From Williamsia faeni (GTDB taxonomy: Bacteria; Actinomycetota; Actinomycetes; Mycobacteriales; Mycobacteriaceae), in the NCBI GenBank assembly GCA_003202005.1, contig QJJF01000001.1, forward strand, positions 713,099 to 777,098: a stretch of 64,000 nucleotides of DNA. The letters are read 5' to 3'. Of the stretch, positions 35,484-44,517 are shown one piece after another; positions within the stretch are counted from its first letter, which is position 1; each line of letters opens with the position of its first letter. The notes beneath the pieces are model-generated. The model made no database searches. It had not been told where the DNA came from and was given only the letters and a program-made list of their open reading frames with translations. Position numbers and translations under genes: made by a program.

Positions 35484-36755
35484 GTGGACTACGCCGTACC
35501 CGAGGCGATCACCACCACCCTGCGTGAGATCGATGAGTTCATCGACACGCAGATCCGGCCACTGCAGGAGGCCGATGACAACATCCGTTTCTTCGATCAC
35601 CGCCGCGAATGGGCGCGCACCGATTTCGAGGGCGGTGGCGTGCCGCGCCGGGACTGGGAAGAGCTGCTCGGTCAGATGCGCCGGCTCGCCGACGACGCCG
35701 GCTGGTTACGCTACGCGCTGCCCACCGACATCGGTGGACGCGGGGGCACCAATTTCGATATGGCGATCATCCGGGAACACCTGGCGCACAAGGGACTCGG
35801 GCTGCACAACGACTTGCAGAACGAGTCGTCGATCGTCGGAAACTTCCCCTTTGCCCACATGTTGCTCGCCTATGGCACCACAGAACAGCAGGACGAATTC
35901 CTCGAGCCGATGATCCGCGGCGAGGCCCGGATCGGGTTCGGGCTGACCGAACCCGATCACGGCAGTGACGCCACCTGGATGGAAACCACTGCCCGCAAAG
36001 TGGGCGATTCGTGGATCATCAACGGCGGCAAACGATTCAATTCGGGCATGCACAACGCCACACACGATGTGGTGTTCGCGCGCACGTCGGGCAAAGACGG
36101 TGACGCCAGAGGGATCACCGCGTTCTTCGTACCCACCGACGCCCCGGGATTCTCCGTCGATTTCCAATGGTGGACCTTCAACATGCCCACCGACCACGCC
36201 GAGGTCACCATCACCGACATCGAGGTTCCGGATTCGGCGATCTTCGGGATGGAGGGCGAAGGTCTGGCGGTGGCGCAGACTTTTGTGCACGAGAACCGCA
36301 TTCGACAGGCGGCCTCGGGGGTCGGCGCAGCTCAGTTCTGCATCGACCGCAGCGTCGAATATGCCCGGGAAAGAATAACTTTCGGGGCGCCACTGTCGAG
36401 CCGCCAGGCAATTCAGTTCCCCCTCGTCGAGCTGCACACCGAGGCGGAGATGGTCCGCGGACTGGTCCGTAAGACCGCCTGGGAGATGGACCGGATCCCG
36501 CACCTGGAGATCAGCGATCGGGTCTCGATGTGCAACTACCGCGCCAACAGGCTGGTCTGCGACGCCGCCGACCAGGCCATCCAGGTGCACGGCGGTATGG
36601 GTTACACCCGGCACATGCCCTTCGAGCACATCTACCGCCATCACCGCCGGTACCGGATCACCGAGGGGTCCGACGAGGTACAGATCCGCAAGATCGCCGG
36701 CTATCTGTTCGGATACGCCGGACCGCGGCGCATCCGGAAGAAGGACCAGAACTGA
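35484..36755 (+). CDS. Acyl-CoA dehydrogenase family protein, paired with a kinase (LvaC/ACAD11-like)
   Basis: A 423-residue FAD-dependent acyl-CoA dehydrogenase. FGLTEPDHGSDATWMETTA (flavin/substrate binding), the middle beta domain, AIQVHGGMGYTRHMPFEHIYR and the TEGSDEVQIRKIAGYL end with the likely catalytic Glu394 are all present. The sequence style (HGGMGYTRHMPFEHIYRHHRRYRITEG is residues near 370-395) is that of the ACAD10/11-type rather than FadE beta-oxidation enzymes. I set the start at GTG 35484 with GGGAAGGA ahead; a TTG upstream at 35448 falls in the operator. The stop overlaps the kinase ATG by one base. Known relatives use phosphorylated 4-hydroxyacyl-CoA and eliminate phosphate to give enoyl-CoA; that activity is inferred here. 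Confidence 0.9.
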   Translation: MDYAVPEAITTTLREIDEFIDTQIRPLQEADDNIRFFDHRREWARTDFEGGGVPRRDWEELLGQMRRLADDAGWLRYALPTDIGGRGGTNFDMAIIREHLAHKGLGLHNDLQNESSIVGNFPFAHMLLAYGTTEQQDEFLEPMIRGEARIGFGLTEPDHGSDATWMETTARKVGDSWIINGGKRFNSGMHNATHDVVFARTSGKDGDARGITAFFVPTDAPGFSVDFQWWTFNMPTDHAEVTITDIEVPDSAIFGMEGEGLAVAQTFVHENRIRQAASGVGAAQFCIDRSVEYARERITFGAPLSSRQAIQFPLVELHTEAEMVRGLVRKTAWEMDRIPHLEISDRVSMCNYRANRLVCDAADQAIQVHGGMGYTRHMPFEHIYRHHRRYRITEGSDEVQIRKIAGYLFGYAGPRRIRKKDQN

Positions 36756-38113
36756 TGCCGGACAGCGACATCGGCGACCTCCTCGCCGCGCGATTGGGTG
36801 TGGTCTTCGGCGACGACGTCCGGGTCGAGGATCTTCGCCGGCTCACCGCCGGTGCCAACAGCGAAACCTGGTCATTTCGTTGCCATCGCGGAACCGAGGT
36901 GCAGCGGCTGATCCTGCGCCGCCAGCCCGACTCGGTACACGGACCACTCGGTATGACCCGCGAATCCGAGGCGATCTCGGCCGCGGCCGAGGCCGGTGTC
37001 CCGGTGCCCCGGGTGATCGACTTCTCCGACGACACCGACGCGCTCGGCGCCCCCTATCTGGTCTGCGACCACATCGACGGCGAATCGATCCCGCGAAAAC
37101 TGTTGCGCGACGACCGCTACGCGCAGGCTCGCAAGGGCATGGCTGCCGAACTCGGCCGCAACCTCGCCCGGATCCACTCGATTCCGCTGTCGGCGGTACC
37201 CGCGCTGCAGACCGGGTCGCGCAGCGGACTCGACGAACTGCGGCAGTCCTATCTCCACCTCGACACACCCTCGGCGGTCACCGAGATCGCATTGGCCGCG
37301 CTGTCGATGTACCAACCCGAGCCGGTGCCCGAGACTGTCGTACACGGCGACTTCCGCAACGGGAACCTGCTGATCTCCGACACCGGGCTCGGTGCGGTCC
37401 TGGACTGGGAGCTCACCCACATCGGCGATCCGCGTGAGGATCTCGGCTGGTTGCTCGTCAAGTGCTGGCGATTCGGGACCGCACCGGAGGTCGGTGGATT
37501 CGGCACCGTCGACGAACTACTCGACGGCTACGCCGAAGTCGCCGGAACGCGACCGGACATCGAGGCGGTGCGCTGGTGGCAGCTGTATCGCACCGTGTGG
37601 TGGAGCATCGTGTGCGCGCAGATGGCGTCGCGGCACCTGTCCGGCGCGCATCGTTCGGTCGAACTCGCTGCCATCGGCCGGCGGGTGTGCGAACAGGAGC
37701 ACGACATCCTGCTGGCGCTCGGCCGCCCGGCCACCGCAATCGCGGAGCCACCGGCGAAAGTCACGGAACCAGGCCTCCACGGACGTCCCACAGCTGCCGA
37801 ATTGGTCAACGCCGTGGCGGAATGGTTGCGCACCACCGTGATGTCCGACGCGGCGACCGGTTCGACCAGGTTCGAAGCCCGTGTCGCGGCCAACGTGCTC
37901 GACATCGTCGAGCGTGAATTGGCCGCCGGCGACGCAGCCCTGGACCGGCAGCACGCCGCTCTGGCAGAGCTGGGCTTCGACTCCGAGACCGATCTGGCAC
38001 TGGAGCTCCGGGCCGGGAGAGCCAACCCTCAAGATCCACGGATCATCGCAGTGGTCCGGGCGGCCGTCACCGAACGCCTGCTGGTCGCCAATCCGCGATA
38101 TCTGGAGCAGTAG
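36755..38113 (+). CDS. APH-family phosphotransferase with C-terminal helical domain (LvaA-like, possibly fused to LvaB-type partner)
   Basis: A 452-residue protein. The APH kinase fold covers about residues 1-335: RRLTAGANSETWSF (P-loop), RLILRRQP (Lys position occupied by Arg), VVHGDFRNGNLLI (Brenner motif, Asp199, Asn204) and VLDWELTHIGDP (metal Asp217). Residues 343-452 are a separate helical domain with PTAAELVNAVAEWL and RFEARVAANVLDIVERELAAG, which I associate with DUF6285. In Pseudomonas levulinate catabolism LvaA kinase phosphorylates 4-hydroxyacyl-CoA and needs a small partner, LvaB; the fused domain here has about that size. It is coupled to the acyl-CoA dehydrogenase (TGATG). It is not an aminoglycoside resistance gene. 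Confidence 0.85.
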   Translation: MPDSDIGDLLAARLGVVFGDDVRVEDLRRLTAGANSETWSFRCHRGTEVQRLILRRQPDSVHGPLGMTRESEAISAAAEAGVPVPRVIDFSDDTDALGAPYLVCDHIDGESIPRKLLRDDRYAQARKGMAAELGRNLARIHSIPLSAVPALQTGSRSGLDELRQSYLHLDTPSAVTEIALAALSMYQPEPVPETVVHGDFRNGNLLISDTGLGAVLDWELTHIGDPREDLGWLLVKCWRFGTAPEVGGFGTVDELLDGYAEVAGTRPDIEAVRWWQLYRTVWWSIVCAQMASRHLSGAHRSVELAAIGRRVCEQEHDILLALGRPATAIAEPPAKVTEPGLHGRPTAAELVNAVAEWLRTTVMSDAATGSTRFEARVAANVLDIVERELAAGDAALDRQHAALAELGFDSETDLALELRAGRANPQDPRIIAVVRAAVTERLLVANPRYLEQ

Positions 38114-38129
38114 TCGACCCCGAGCCTGG

Positions 38130-39779
38130 CTACTGCTGATGCGGCCGCGGACTCAGGAAGCGCTGGGCCACCGCCAGCGCGGCACTGCCCGACCGCTCGC
38201 CCTCGCAGTAGACCACGAACACGCGGTTACCCTGGATCCCGACGAACCAGCCGGGACCCTGCGGCCCGTTGGTACCCACCAGCGCGCGCAATCCGCCGGC
38301 GTTCACCAGATCGCTGGCATCGCCGTCGGCGGCGGTGTCCCGCATCGCCTTGTCGATGGCGGCCAGGACCGCGGGGTCGACCGCACCTAGGTCACCACCC
38401 TGGACCTGTCCGGGAACACCGGCGATGACGGACGGAGCCACCGAATTGCCACGGGCGATGGCCACACCGAGTGTTGCCATGTTCAGCGCCGACACCCGCA
38501 GATCCTCGGGCCGGAAGGTCACCGGCTTGGCCGTCGGCTGCTGACCTCCGCTGCCGGCGGGCCGGACACCGGCCACCTTGAAGTCGACACCCAGACCCAG
38601 CTGGGCGAGCAACTGCCCCGCCCTTGCGTCATCTGTACCGGCCAGCCGGTTGATCACGTCCCCCACCGAACCGAGGGTCGCGCCGGGGGTGTACCCCTTG
38701 TCGATCGTGATGTCCGAGGCTTCGGCCGCGTCGTTGCGCATCGCTGCCCGGATCTCGCCGGTGCCCGCGTCCACCACCAGAATCGACGCCGGCTGAGCCA
38801 CCTCGACCACCGCGTCGAGGGCATCGAGCTGGGTGTTCGGGTCGATGCTCGTGGTCACGTCGGGTCCGGGTGGTCCCTGCTCACCGGCGAGCTGCACGGG
38901 CGGCTGCCCGGGCACGACGGTCTGGACGGCCCACCCCGAAGTGGCGTCCCGGATCGCCTGCCAGTAGTCCTGCACCCCGTCGAACACGGGTGAGGAGAGT
39001 CGCCGGTCGAGGAGGACGAGTTTGGGTTCCTTGCTGATCGTCACCCCCGGTACCGACGCGGGGTCACCGGCCAGCGCGATCATGTCGGAATCGCGGACCG
39101 ATACAACCGTCACCGGCTTGTTGCCGGCGTCGGCCAGCTGACGGCTGATGACGTCCGGCGTGATCAGCTGAGCCAGCGGCTCGATGATCGTCGACAGTGC
39201 CGCGACGGACCCGGCGATGTTTCCGGTCGCGGCCGGGTCGAGGACGATGTTGTTGATCGTCTGCAGCGTCAGCATCTTCTTGCCCGCACGGTCGAGCACC
39301 GCCGGCGCCGGATTGGCGTCGGTGCGGACCATGCGCAGGCTGCCACCGGTCGGCAGGTCTTTCGCGAGCAGACCCGGCTCCCATTGCACCCGCCAGCCCA
39401 TCGTGAGCTTGCGGGCCGAACCCTGCGTGATGGTCTGGAACTCATGCTTGCCGCCGAGCGACCACGTGGTTTTCAACTCGAACGTTGCGGTGCCGTCGGA
39501 ATATTCTTCGGCGCGCTGCACATCGACGTCGACCTTGTCCGCCGCCATCCCGTTGAACGTTGCCTCATACGCGATCATGGCCAGTTCGGGCGACGATGTC
39601 AGCAATGCGGTTGCACTCGGATCCTGATCTTCGATCGCCTTCTCGAAATCACCCAGCATCGCTTCGGCACCGGTGGCCGTCGACTTGCCGAAGGTGCCGC
39701 AGGAGGCGACGGCAAGGGCGCACGCAAGCGCTAAAGCGAAAGCGACCGCAAGTCGGCCAGGAGAACGATGCATAGTCAC
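38130..39779 (-). CDS. Degenerate penicillin-binding lipoprotein (MecA_N plus inactive transpeptidase domain)
   Basis: About 549 residues. Signal peptide with lipobox AVASC (Cys27) marks a lipoprotein. Residues about 37-160 form the NTF2-like MecA_N domain, followed by a dimerisation-type region and a transpeptidase-like domain. In that domain GYTPGATLGSV (362-372) stands where active class B PBPs have YxPGSTFK, so the catalytic Ser and Lys are Ala and Gly. ALVGT (499-503) stands for the KTGT box and no SxN is evident. The protein therefore should not bind beta-lactams covalently or crosslink. A structural or regulatory role in wall synthesis is inferred. I prefer GTG 39779, 8 bases after AGGAG; GTG 39788 and ATG 39773 are alternatives. 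A short palindrome CCTGTAACAGG (39790-39800) covers the ribosome site. Confidence 0.85.
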   Translation of the reverse strand: MTMHRSPGRLAVAFALALACALAVASCGTFGKSTATGAEAMLGDFEKAIEDQDPSATALLTSSPELAMIAYEATFNGMAADKVDVDVQRAEEYSDGTATFELKTTWSLGGKHEFQTITQGSARKLTMGWRVQWEPGLLAKDLPTGGSLRMVRTDANPAPAVLDRAGKKMLTLQTINNIVLDPAATGNIAGSVAALSTIIEPLAQLITPDVISRQLADAGNKPVTVVSVRDSDMIALAGDPASVPGVTISKEPKLVLLDRRLSSPVFDGVQDYWQAIRDATSGWAVQTVVPGQPPVQLAGEQGPPGPDVTTSIDPNTQLDALDAVVEVAQPASILVVDAGTGEIRAAMRNDAAEASDITIDKGYTPGATLGSVGDVINRLAGTDDARAGQLLAQLGLGVDFKVAGVRPAGSGGQQPTAKPVTFRPEDLRVSALNMATLGVAIARGNSVAPSVIAGVPGQVQGGDLGAVDPAVLAAIDKAMRDTAADGDASDLVNAGGLRALVGTNGPQGPGWFVGIQGNRVFVVYCEGERSGSAALAVAQRFLSPRPHQQ

Positions 39780-39944
39780 AATTTTCACTCCTGTAACAGG
39801 GTGAGCGTCACCAAAGTGGTTTCCAACTTGCTTACGAGGTCGTCACGATCCCGTAACTACCCTTAATTAGCGTGCATTCCGGACTGCGTCAACGCTGTCA
39901 CTCATTTTTGCACCATCGCTGCACGAGGGCGGAGGATTGGAGAG

Positions 39945-40715
39945 GTGAGCTCCCGCCATCATCTTTTTCGGTCGAACGACCGACCTGTCACCGGTCTCGA
40001 GTGGCTCGATTCCCGGCACGGTTTCTCCTTCGGCGACCACTACGACCCGGACAACACGCATCACGGAGTCCTCATGGTGCACAACGACGAAACCGTGGCG
40101 CCCCAGCAGGGTTTCGACACCCATCCCCATCGCAATATGGAGATCGTCACCTGGGTGATGTCGGGGTCGTTGGTGCATCAGGATTCGATGCACCATTCCG
40201 GTGTCATCTACCCGGGTCTGGCGCAGCGGATGAGTGCGGGCTCCGGTGTCACCCATTCTGAACGCAACGACACCTGGCGCGGTGGGCCCGTCCGCAAAAG
40301 TCACCCGATCGTGACCGGCGCCGACCCGGTGCACTACATCCAGATGTGGGTTCTTCCCGACGACCCCGACACGGAACCCGGCTACGAGCAGCTCGACGTC
40401 TCCGATGAGCTACGGCCCGGTTCGCTCGTCACGGTGGCCTCGGGTATGCCCGACTACGACTCGGCGATCCGGATCGCGAACAGTTCCGTCGCGTTCCATG
40501 TCGCCAGGCTCGATGCCGGCCAATCGGTGACGTTGCCCGACCTCCCCTGGGGTCATGTGTTCGTCGCGTCCGGATCGGCCCGACTCGAATCAATCGCCGA
40601 CGACCTCGGTGCCGGAGACGCGGTCCGGATCACCGGAGGCGGCGGCGAACGGCTCACCGCCATCACCGCCACCGAGGTGCTCGTCTGGGAGATGCACCGC
40701 ACTCTGGGCGGATGA
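39945..40715 (+). CDS. Pirin family protein
   Basis: A 256-residue bicupin of the YhaK/pirin type. The N-terminal cupin holds the metal ligands in FDTHPHRNMEIVTWVMSGSLVHQDS and AGSGVTHSE (His, His, His, Glu). The C-terminal domain is the shorter pirin_C form with AGQSVTLPDLPWGHVFVASG. Some pirins have quercetinase activity, others act as redox-sensitive regulators; which applies is not readable. The start GTG 39945 has a GGAGAG just upstream. Divergent from the PBP-like gene across 165 bases. Confidence 0.9.
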   Translation: MSSRHHLFRSNDRPVTGLEWLDSRHGFSFGDHYDPDNTHHGVLMVHNDETVAPQQGFDTHPHRNMEIVTWVMSGSLVHQDSMHHSGVIYPGLAQRMSAGSGVTHSERNDTWRGGPVRKSHPIVTGADPVHYIQMWVLPDDPDTEPGYEQLDVSDELRPGSLVTVASGMPDYDSAIRIANSSVAFHVARLDAGQSVTLPDLPWGHVFVASGSARLESIADDLGAGDAVRITGGGGERLTAITATEVLVWEMHRTLGG

Positions 40716-40880
40716 CCGAAGTCTCGCATCCGGCTTCGGAATTCGCCCGGGTTCAAACCCTTTACCGGTAAGTTCACATTGTGTCGGCGACGGCCCGTCG
40801 TCGCCTGCCATCGCGCCTTCGTGTTACATGTTCTCGGCTCCAGAAACGGGGGCACCAATATCGGGCATGAGGAGCAGATC

Positions 40881-41558
40881 ATGGAGAGTGACAGCACCGG
40901 CGCCGAGCAGGCTGGACAGGTACTCGGCGGTGTGACGCAGGCTGCGGGCAGCTTCCGCTTCCTCATCGATCAACGGCAGTGGTTCTGGTCCGACGAGGTC
41001 GCCGCGATCCATGGTTACGGGCCCGGTGAGGTCACGCCGACCACGGAGTTGCTGCTTTCGCACAAGCACCCGGAGGATCGCCAGCGCGTCGAGCATGTGG
41101 TCAACGAACTGCTCGAAGGCAAGGCGTTCAGCAGCCGCCATCGCATCATCGATCGCGCCGGAAAGGTCCGCCACGTCCTCGTGATCGGCGACCGGATGAC
41201 AGACCCATCCGGAAAGCTGATCGGCACCGAGGGTTTCTATGTGGACCTCACGGATGTCCACCAGTCAGAGTTGAAAGAAACGATGGACGCCGCGGTCAAG
41301 AACTTCGCGGCGTCCAGGGCGGTGATCGAGCAGGCCAAGGGCATGCTGATGCTCACCTACGGGATCTCGGCCGACCGGGCCTTCGAGGTACTGACCTGGC
41401 GCTCGCAGCAGACGAACACCAAGCTCCGCGAGTTGGCCCAGAACATCGTCGAGGCAGCCGAGGGCTCGGTTCCGATCGGCGACGAAACCCGGCGTTCGTT
41501 CGATCATTTGCTGCTCACCGCACACCAGGCCAAGGGGTCCTCGCTCAGCGGCGGCTGA
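40881..41558 (+). CDS. PAS-ANTAR RNA-binding antiterminator-type protein
   Basis: A 225-residue protein with an N-terminal PAS_3 domain (about 20-130: WFWSDEVAAIHGYGPGEVTP, FYVDLTDVHQSE) and an ANTAR domain (about 140-195: ASRAVIEQAKGMLMLTYGISADRAFEVLTWRSQ). ANTAR proteins bind paired RNA hairpins and prevent termination; mycobacterial PAS-ANTAR proteins do this under control of an input signal. The ATG at 40881 has AGGAG 7 bases ahead. The start region 40716-40880 shows no clear promoter. Its RNA targets cannot be told from the window. Confidence 0.9.
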   Translation: MESDSTGAEQAGQVLGGVTQAAGSFRFLIDQRQWFWSDEVAAIHGYGPGEVTPTTELLLSHKHPEDRQRVEHVVNELLEGKAFSSRHRIIDRAGKVRHVLVIGDRMTDPSGKLIGTEGFYVDLTDVHQSELKETMDAAVKNFAASRAVIEQAKGMLMLTYGISADRAFEVLTWRSQQTNTKLRELAQNIVEAAEGSVPIGDETRRSFDHLLLTAHQAKGSSLSGG

Positions 41559-41589
41559 CGAACCGGTCCGGAGATGCCAGGATGGTCTG

Positions 41590-43596
41590 GTGACTTCATC
41601 AACCGAGACCGTTGACGCCACCGAATCGCCGGATCCCAGGTCGGGAATCGACCTGCGCTGGGTCGATGATTCCGTACGTCCTCAAGACGACCTGTTCGAA
41701 CACGTGAACGGCGTGTGGCTGCGCGACCACGTGATCCCCGAGGACCGTGCCGTGGACGGGGCCTTCCATGTACTCCGTGATCGCGCCGAGGAGAACGTCC
41801 GCGACCTGATCACCGAATGCGCCGAGTCCTCGCCGGAACCCGGAACAGACGCCCGGAAGATCGGCGATCTGTACGCCAGCTTCATGGACGAAGAGCTGAT
41901 CAACTCACTGGGCATCGAACCGATTCGCGCTGATCTCGCGGCGCTGGCGAACGCCGGCGACCGCACCGAACTCGCCCGCCTGATCGGCGCGCAGCAGCGC
42001 CGCGGCATCGGCGGACTCTTCGGCTACTACGTCGACACCGATGCCAAGCAGTCCGACCGCTACCTCATCCACATCACCCAGTCCGGACTCGGACTGCCCG
42101 ACGAGTCGTATTACCGCGAAGAGAATCACGCCGAGTCGCTGGCCGCGTATCGCGAGCATGTGGCAAAGATGTTCGGGCTGGCCGGTTTCGACGATGCTCA
42201 GAGCGCGGCCGACACCGTGGTCGACCTCGAGACGGCGATCGCCGCCCAGCACTGGGATGTGGTCCGCCGCCGCGACGCCGATCTCACCTACAACCTGCGG
42301 ACATTGGCCGAATTGAAATCCGAGGCAACCGGCGTCGACCTCGATGCCTGGACCGCGGGACTGAGCACGACGGCCGGGAAAACGTTCGGCGAAGTGGTTG
42401 TCGGGCAACCGTCGTTCATCTCCGGAGCCGCCGCACTGTTCGCCGAGCGCGATCTGAGTGACTGGAAGCTCTGGGCGCAATGGCGGCTGTTGCATTCGGC
42501 CGCGTCATACCTGTCCGACGAGTTCGTGGCCGAGAACTTCGAGTTCTACGGTAAGACCCTCACCGGCTCCGAGGTCATCCGTGACCGCTGGAAGCGTGGT
42601 GTCGGCCTGGTCGAACAGAGTCTCGGGTTCGCGGTCGGCAAACTGTATGTCGCCAAACACTTCCCACCGCAGGCGAAAGCCCGGATGGATGAGCTCATCG
42701 ACAATCTGGTGAAAGCCTATCGCCGCAACATCACCGATCTGGAGTGGATGAGCCCCGAAACCCGCGAGAAGGCGCTCGTCAAACTCGAGAAGTTCACCCC
42801 CAAGATCGGCTACCCGGCCACGTGGCGGGACTACTCGTCGCTGACGATCGAACGTGGCGATCTGTTCGGAAACATCGCCCGCGCAAGCGCTTACGAGGAA
42901 GATCGGGAGTTCGCCAAGATCGGCGCACCGGTGGACCGCGACGAGTGGTTCATGACTCCCCAGACCGTCAACGCCTACTACAACCCGGGCATGAACGAGA
43001 TCGTCTTCCCGGCCGCGATCCTGCAGCCACCGTTCTTCGACCCGGAAGCCGACGACGCTGCCAATTACGGCGGCATCGGTGCGGTCATCGGCCACGAAAT
43101 CGGCCACGGCTTCGACGATCAGGGCGCCAAGTACGACGGCGACGGCAATCTGATCGACTGGTGGACCGACGCCGACCGTGACGAATTCGGCACGCGCACA
43201 GGCAAGCTCATCGCACAGTACGGTCGGTTCACGCCCAAGGGTCTCGACGAGAAGTACAAGGTCAACGGCGATTTCACCATCGGCGAGAACATCGGCGATC
43301 TCGGCGGACTCTCCATTTCACTCGTTGCCTATCAGATTGCGCTCGATGGAAAGGCTGCTCCGGAGATCGACGGACTCACCGGCCTGCAGCGCGTGTTCTA
43401 CGGCTGGGCGCAGGTGTGGCGCACCAAAACCCGTGACGCGGAGGCGATCCGCCGGCTGTCCATCGATCCGCATTCACCGCCGGAGTTCCGCTGCAACGGC
43501 GTGATCAGCAACATCGATGCCTTCTATGAGGCCTTCGGTGTCGAGAACGAGGACGCCCTGTTCCTCACCGAGGCCGAACGCGTCCGGATCTGGTAA
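41590..43596 (+). CDS. M13 family zinc metallopeptidase (Zmp1/PepO-type)
   Basis: A 668-residue neprilysin-like peptidase. Zinc site HEIGHGFDDQG with His502, Glu503 and His506, third ligand Glu566 in ENIGDLGGL, NAYYNPGMNEIVFPAAILQPP (substrate strand) and the C-terminal VRIW are all conserved, so it should be active. There is no signal peptide or TM. The length is close to M. tuberculosis Zmp1 (Rv0198c), which is also leaderless and lies in the equivalent place near the mmpL3 locus. The start is GTG 41590, 31 bases after the ANTAR stop. Substrates are probably short peptides. Confidence 0.95.
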   Translation: MTSSTETVDATESPDPRSGIDLRWVDDSVRPQDDLFEHVNGVWLRDHVIPEDRAVDGAFHVLRDRAEENVRDLITECAESSPEPGTDARKIGDLYASFMDEELINSLGIEPIRADLAALANAGDRTELARLIGAQQRRGIGGLFGYYVDTDAKQSDRYLIHITQSGLGLPDESYYREENHAESLAAYREHVAKMFGLAGFDDAQSAADTVVDLETAIAAQHWDVVRRRDADLTYNLRTLAELKSEATGVDLDAWTAGLSTTAGKTFGEVVVGQPSFISGAAALFAERDLSDWKLWAQWRLLHSAASYLSDEFVAENFEFYGKTLTGSEVIRDRWKRGVGLVEQSLGFAVGKLYVAKHFPPQAKARMDELIDNLVKAYRRNITDLEWMSPETREKALVKLEKFTPKIGYPATWRDYSSLTIERGDLFGNIARASAYEEDREFAKIGAPVDRDEWFMTPQTVNAYYNPGMNEIVFPAAILQPPFFDPEADDAANYGGIGAVIGHEIGHGFDDQGAKYDGDGNLIDWWTDADRDEFGTRTGKLIAQYGRFTPKGLDEKYKVNGDFTIGENIGDLGGLSISLVAYQIALDGKAAPEIDGLTGLQRVFYGWAQVWRTKTRDAEAIRRLSIDPHSPPEFRCNGVISNIDAFYEAFGVENEDALFLTEAERVRIW

Positions 43597-43609
43597 CGCG
43601 CTCCCCCAC

Positions 43610-43676
43610 CCCGATGATGTGCCCTTTTGGCGGCGTTGACCTGCGGGTTTGTTCGCCAAAAGGCCACATCATCGGG
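43610..43676. terminator. 23-bp inverted repeat between convergent genes
   Basis: Arms 43610-43632 and 43654-43676 (CCCGATGATGTG..CTTTTGGCG) match at 22 of 23 positions around a 21-base loop, filling almost the whole gap between the M13 and L,D-transpeptidase stops. It is long for an ordinary terminator and lacks a T-run, so it might be an intergenic repeat family member. Confidence 0.6.
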
Positions 43677-43677
43677 T

Positions 43678-44517
43678 TTAGGGAGCAGTGAAGTCCGTGA
43701 GCCCGTCGGTGGGATCGATGGTTCCACCGACGGTGTTCGAGACGATGACCGGCGCGCCCTTGGGCGCATTCTCGAAGAACCACCGGCCGTCGTCGGTGCT
43801 GACATTGATGCACCCACGCGAGACATCGGTGTTGCCCTGCTGCCCGACCGACCACGGCGCCGCGTGGAGGAAGATGCCGCTGTTCGACAGCCGGGCCGCG
43901 TACTCGACGTACGTGCGGTAGCCACCGGGAGAGTCGACGGGCACGCCGTACACCGACGAGTCCATGTACATGTCGGCGAAGCGCTCACCCACCGTGTAGG
44001 TGCCGTTGGGTGTGGGATTCTCGTTGGCGCCCATGGATATCGGGATGGTGCGCACACTCGCGCGGTCGACGGTCACCGTGAGCGTGTGGGTGTTGTCGTC
44101 GGCAGTTGCCACCCACTCGTCGCCGATGGTGAATGCCGAAGCGGCACTTCCGGCCCGCACGTCGACCTTGGTCCCGGCCGGCCAGAAGCCGGTTGGCTTC
44201 CACCGCAGTTCTTTGTTGCCCACCCAGCGGTAGTGACCCTCCACTTCGGGCTCGGTCGATACCCGGATCGCCTTCTCCGCAGTCGCCTTGTCGTCGATGG
44301 CCGCGGTGAACGAGATGATGACCGGCGCAGCAATACCCACGGTCTCCCCATCGTCGGGATCGAGAGTGGGAGTGGAGAAGTTGGCGCGCCCCAGCGGCGG
44401 CTGCGCGGACGGCTCGGCGTGTGCGGACACCGTCGTGGAAGCCGCCACCAGCGCACATCCCGCAGCGACAATCGACAGTTGCCTTCGTTGGCGGCTGGCG
44501 ATCAGGCCGAACTGCAT
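43678..44517 (-). CDS. L,D-transpeptidase (YkuD) with Ig-like domain
   Basis: A 279-residue secreted enzyme making 3-3 peptidoglycan crosslinks. A signal-type N-terminus (residues 1-34, ending SAHA) has no lipobox. One Ig-like domain (about 46-150) precedes the YkuD catalytic domain (about 155-265). That carries His218 (IFLHAA) and the nucleophile Cys236 in SRGCINVS. The canonical SHGC has Arg in place of His, which occurs in other active members. The start ATG 44517 has AAGGGGA eight bases ahead; the frame continues upstream without support. In gene order it matches Rv0192, beside the M13 peptidase on the opposite strand. The 209 bases to the next gene (44518-44726) contain no recognised feature. 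Confidence 0.93.
   Translation of the reverse strand: MQFGLIASRQRRQLSIVAAGCALVAASTTVSAHAEPSAQPPLGRANFSTPTLDPDDGETVGIAAPVIISFTAAIDDKATAEKAIRVSTEPEVEGHYRWVGNKELRWKPTGFWPAGTKVDVRAGSAASAFTIGDEWVATADDNTHTLTVTVDRASVRTIPISMGANENPTPNGTYTVGERFADMYMDSSVYGVPVDSPGGYRTYVEYAARLSNSGIFLHAAPWSVGQQGNTDVSRGCINVSTDDGRWFFENAPKGAPVIVSNTVGGTIDPTDGLTDFTAP

Noticed and set aside
36755-38113. Aminoglycoside resistance phosphotransferase
   Set aside because: The APH fold is shared, but coupling to an acyl-CoA dehydrogenase and the extra C-terminal domain point to acyl-CoA metabolism.
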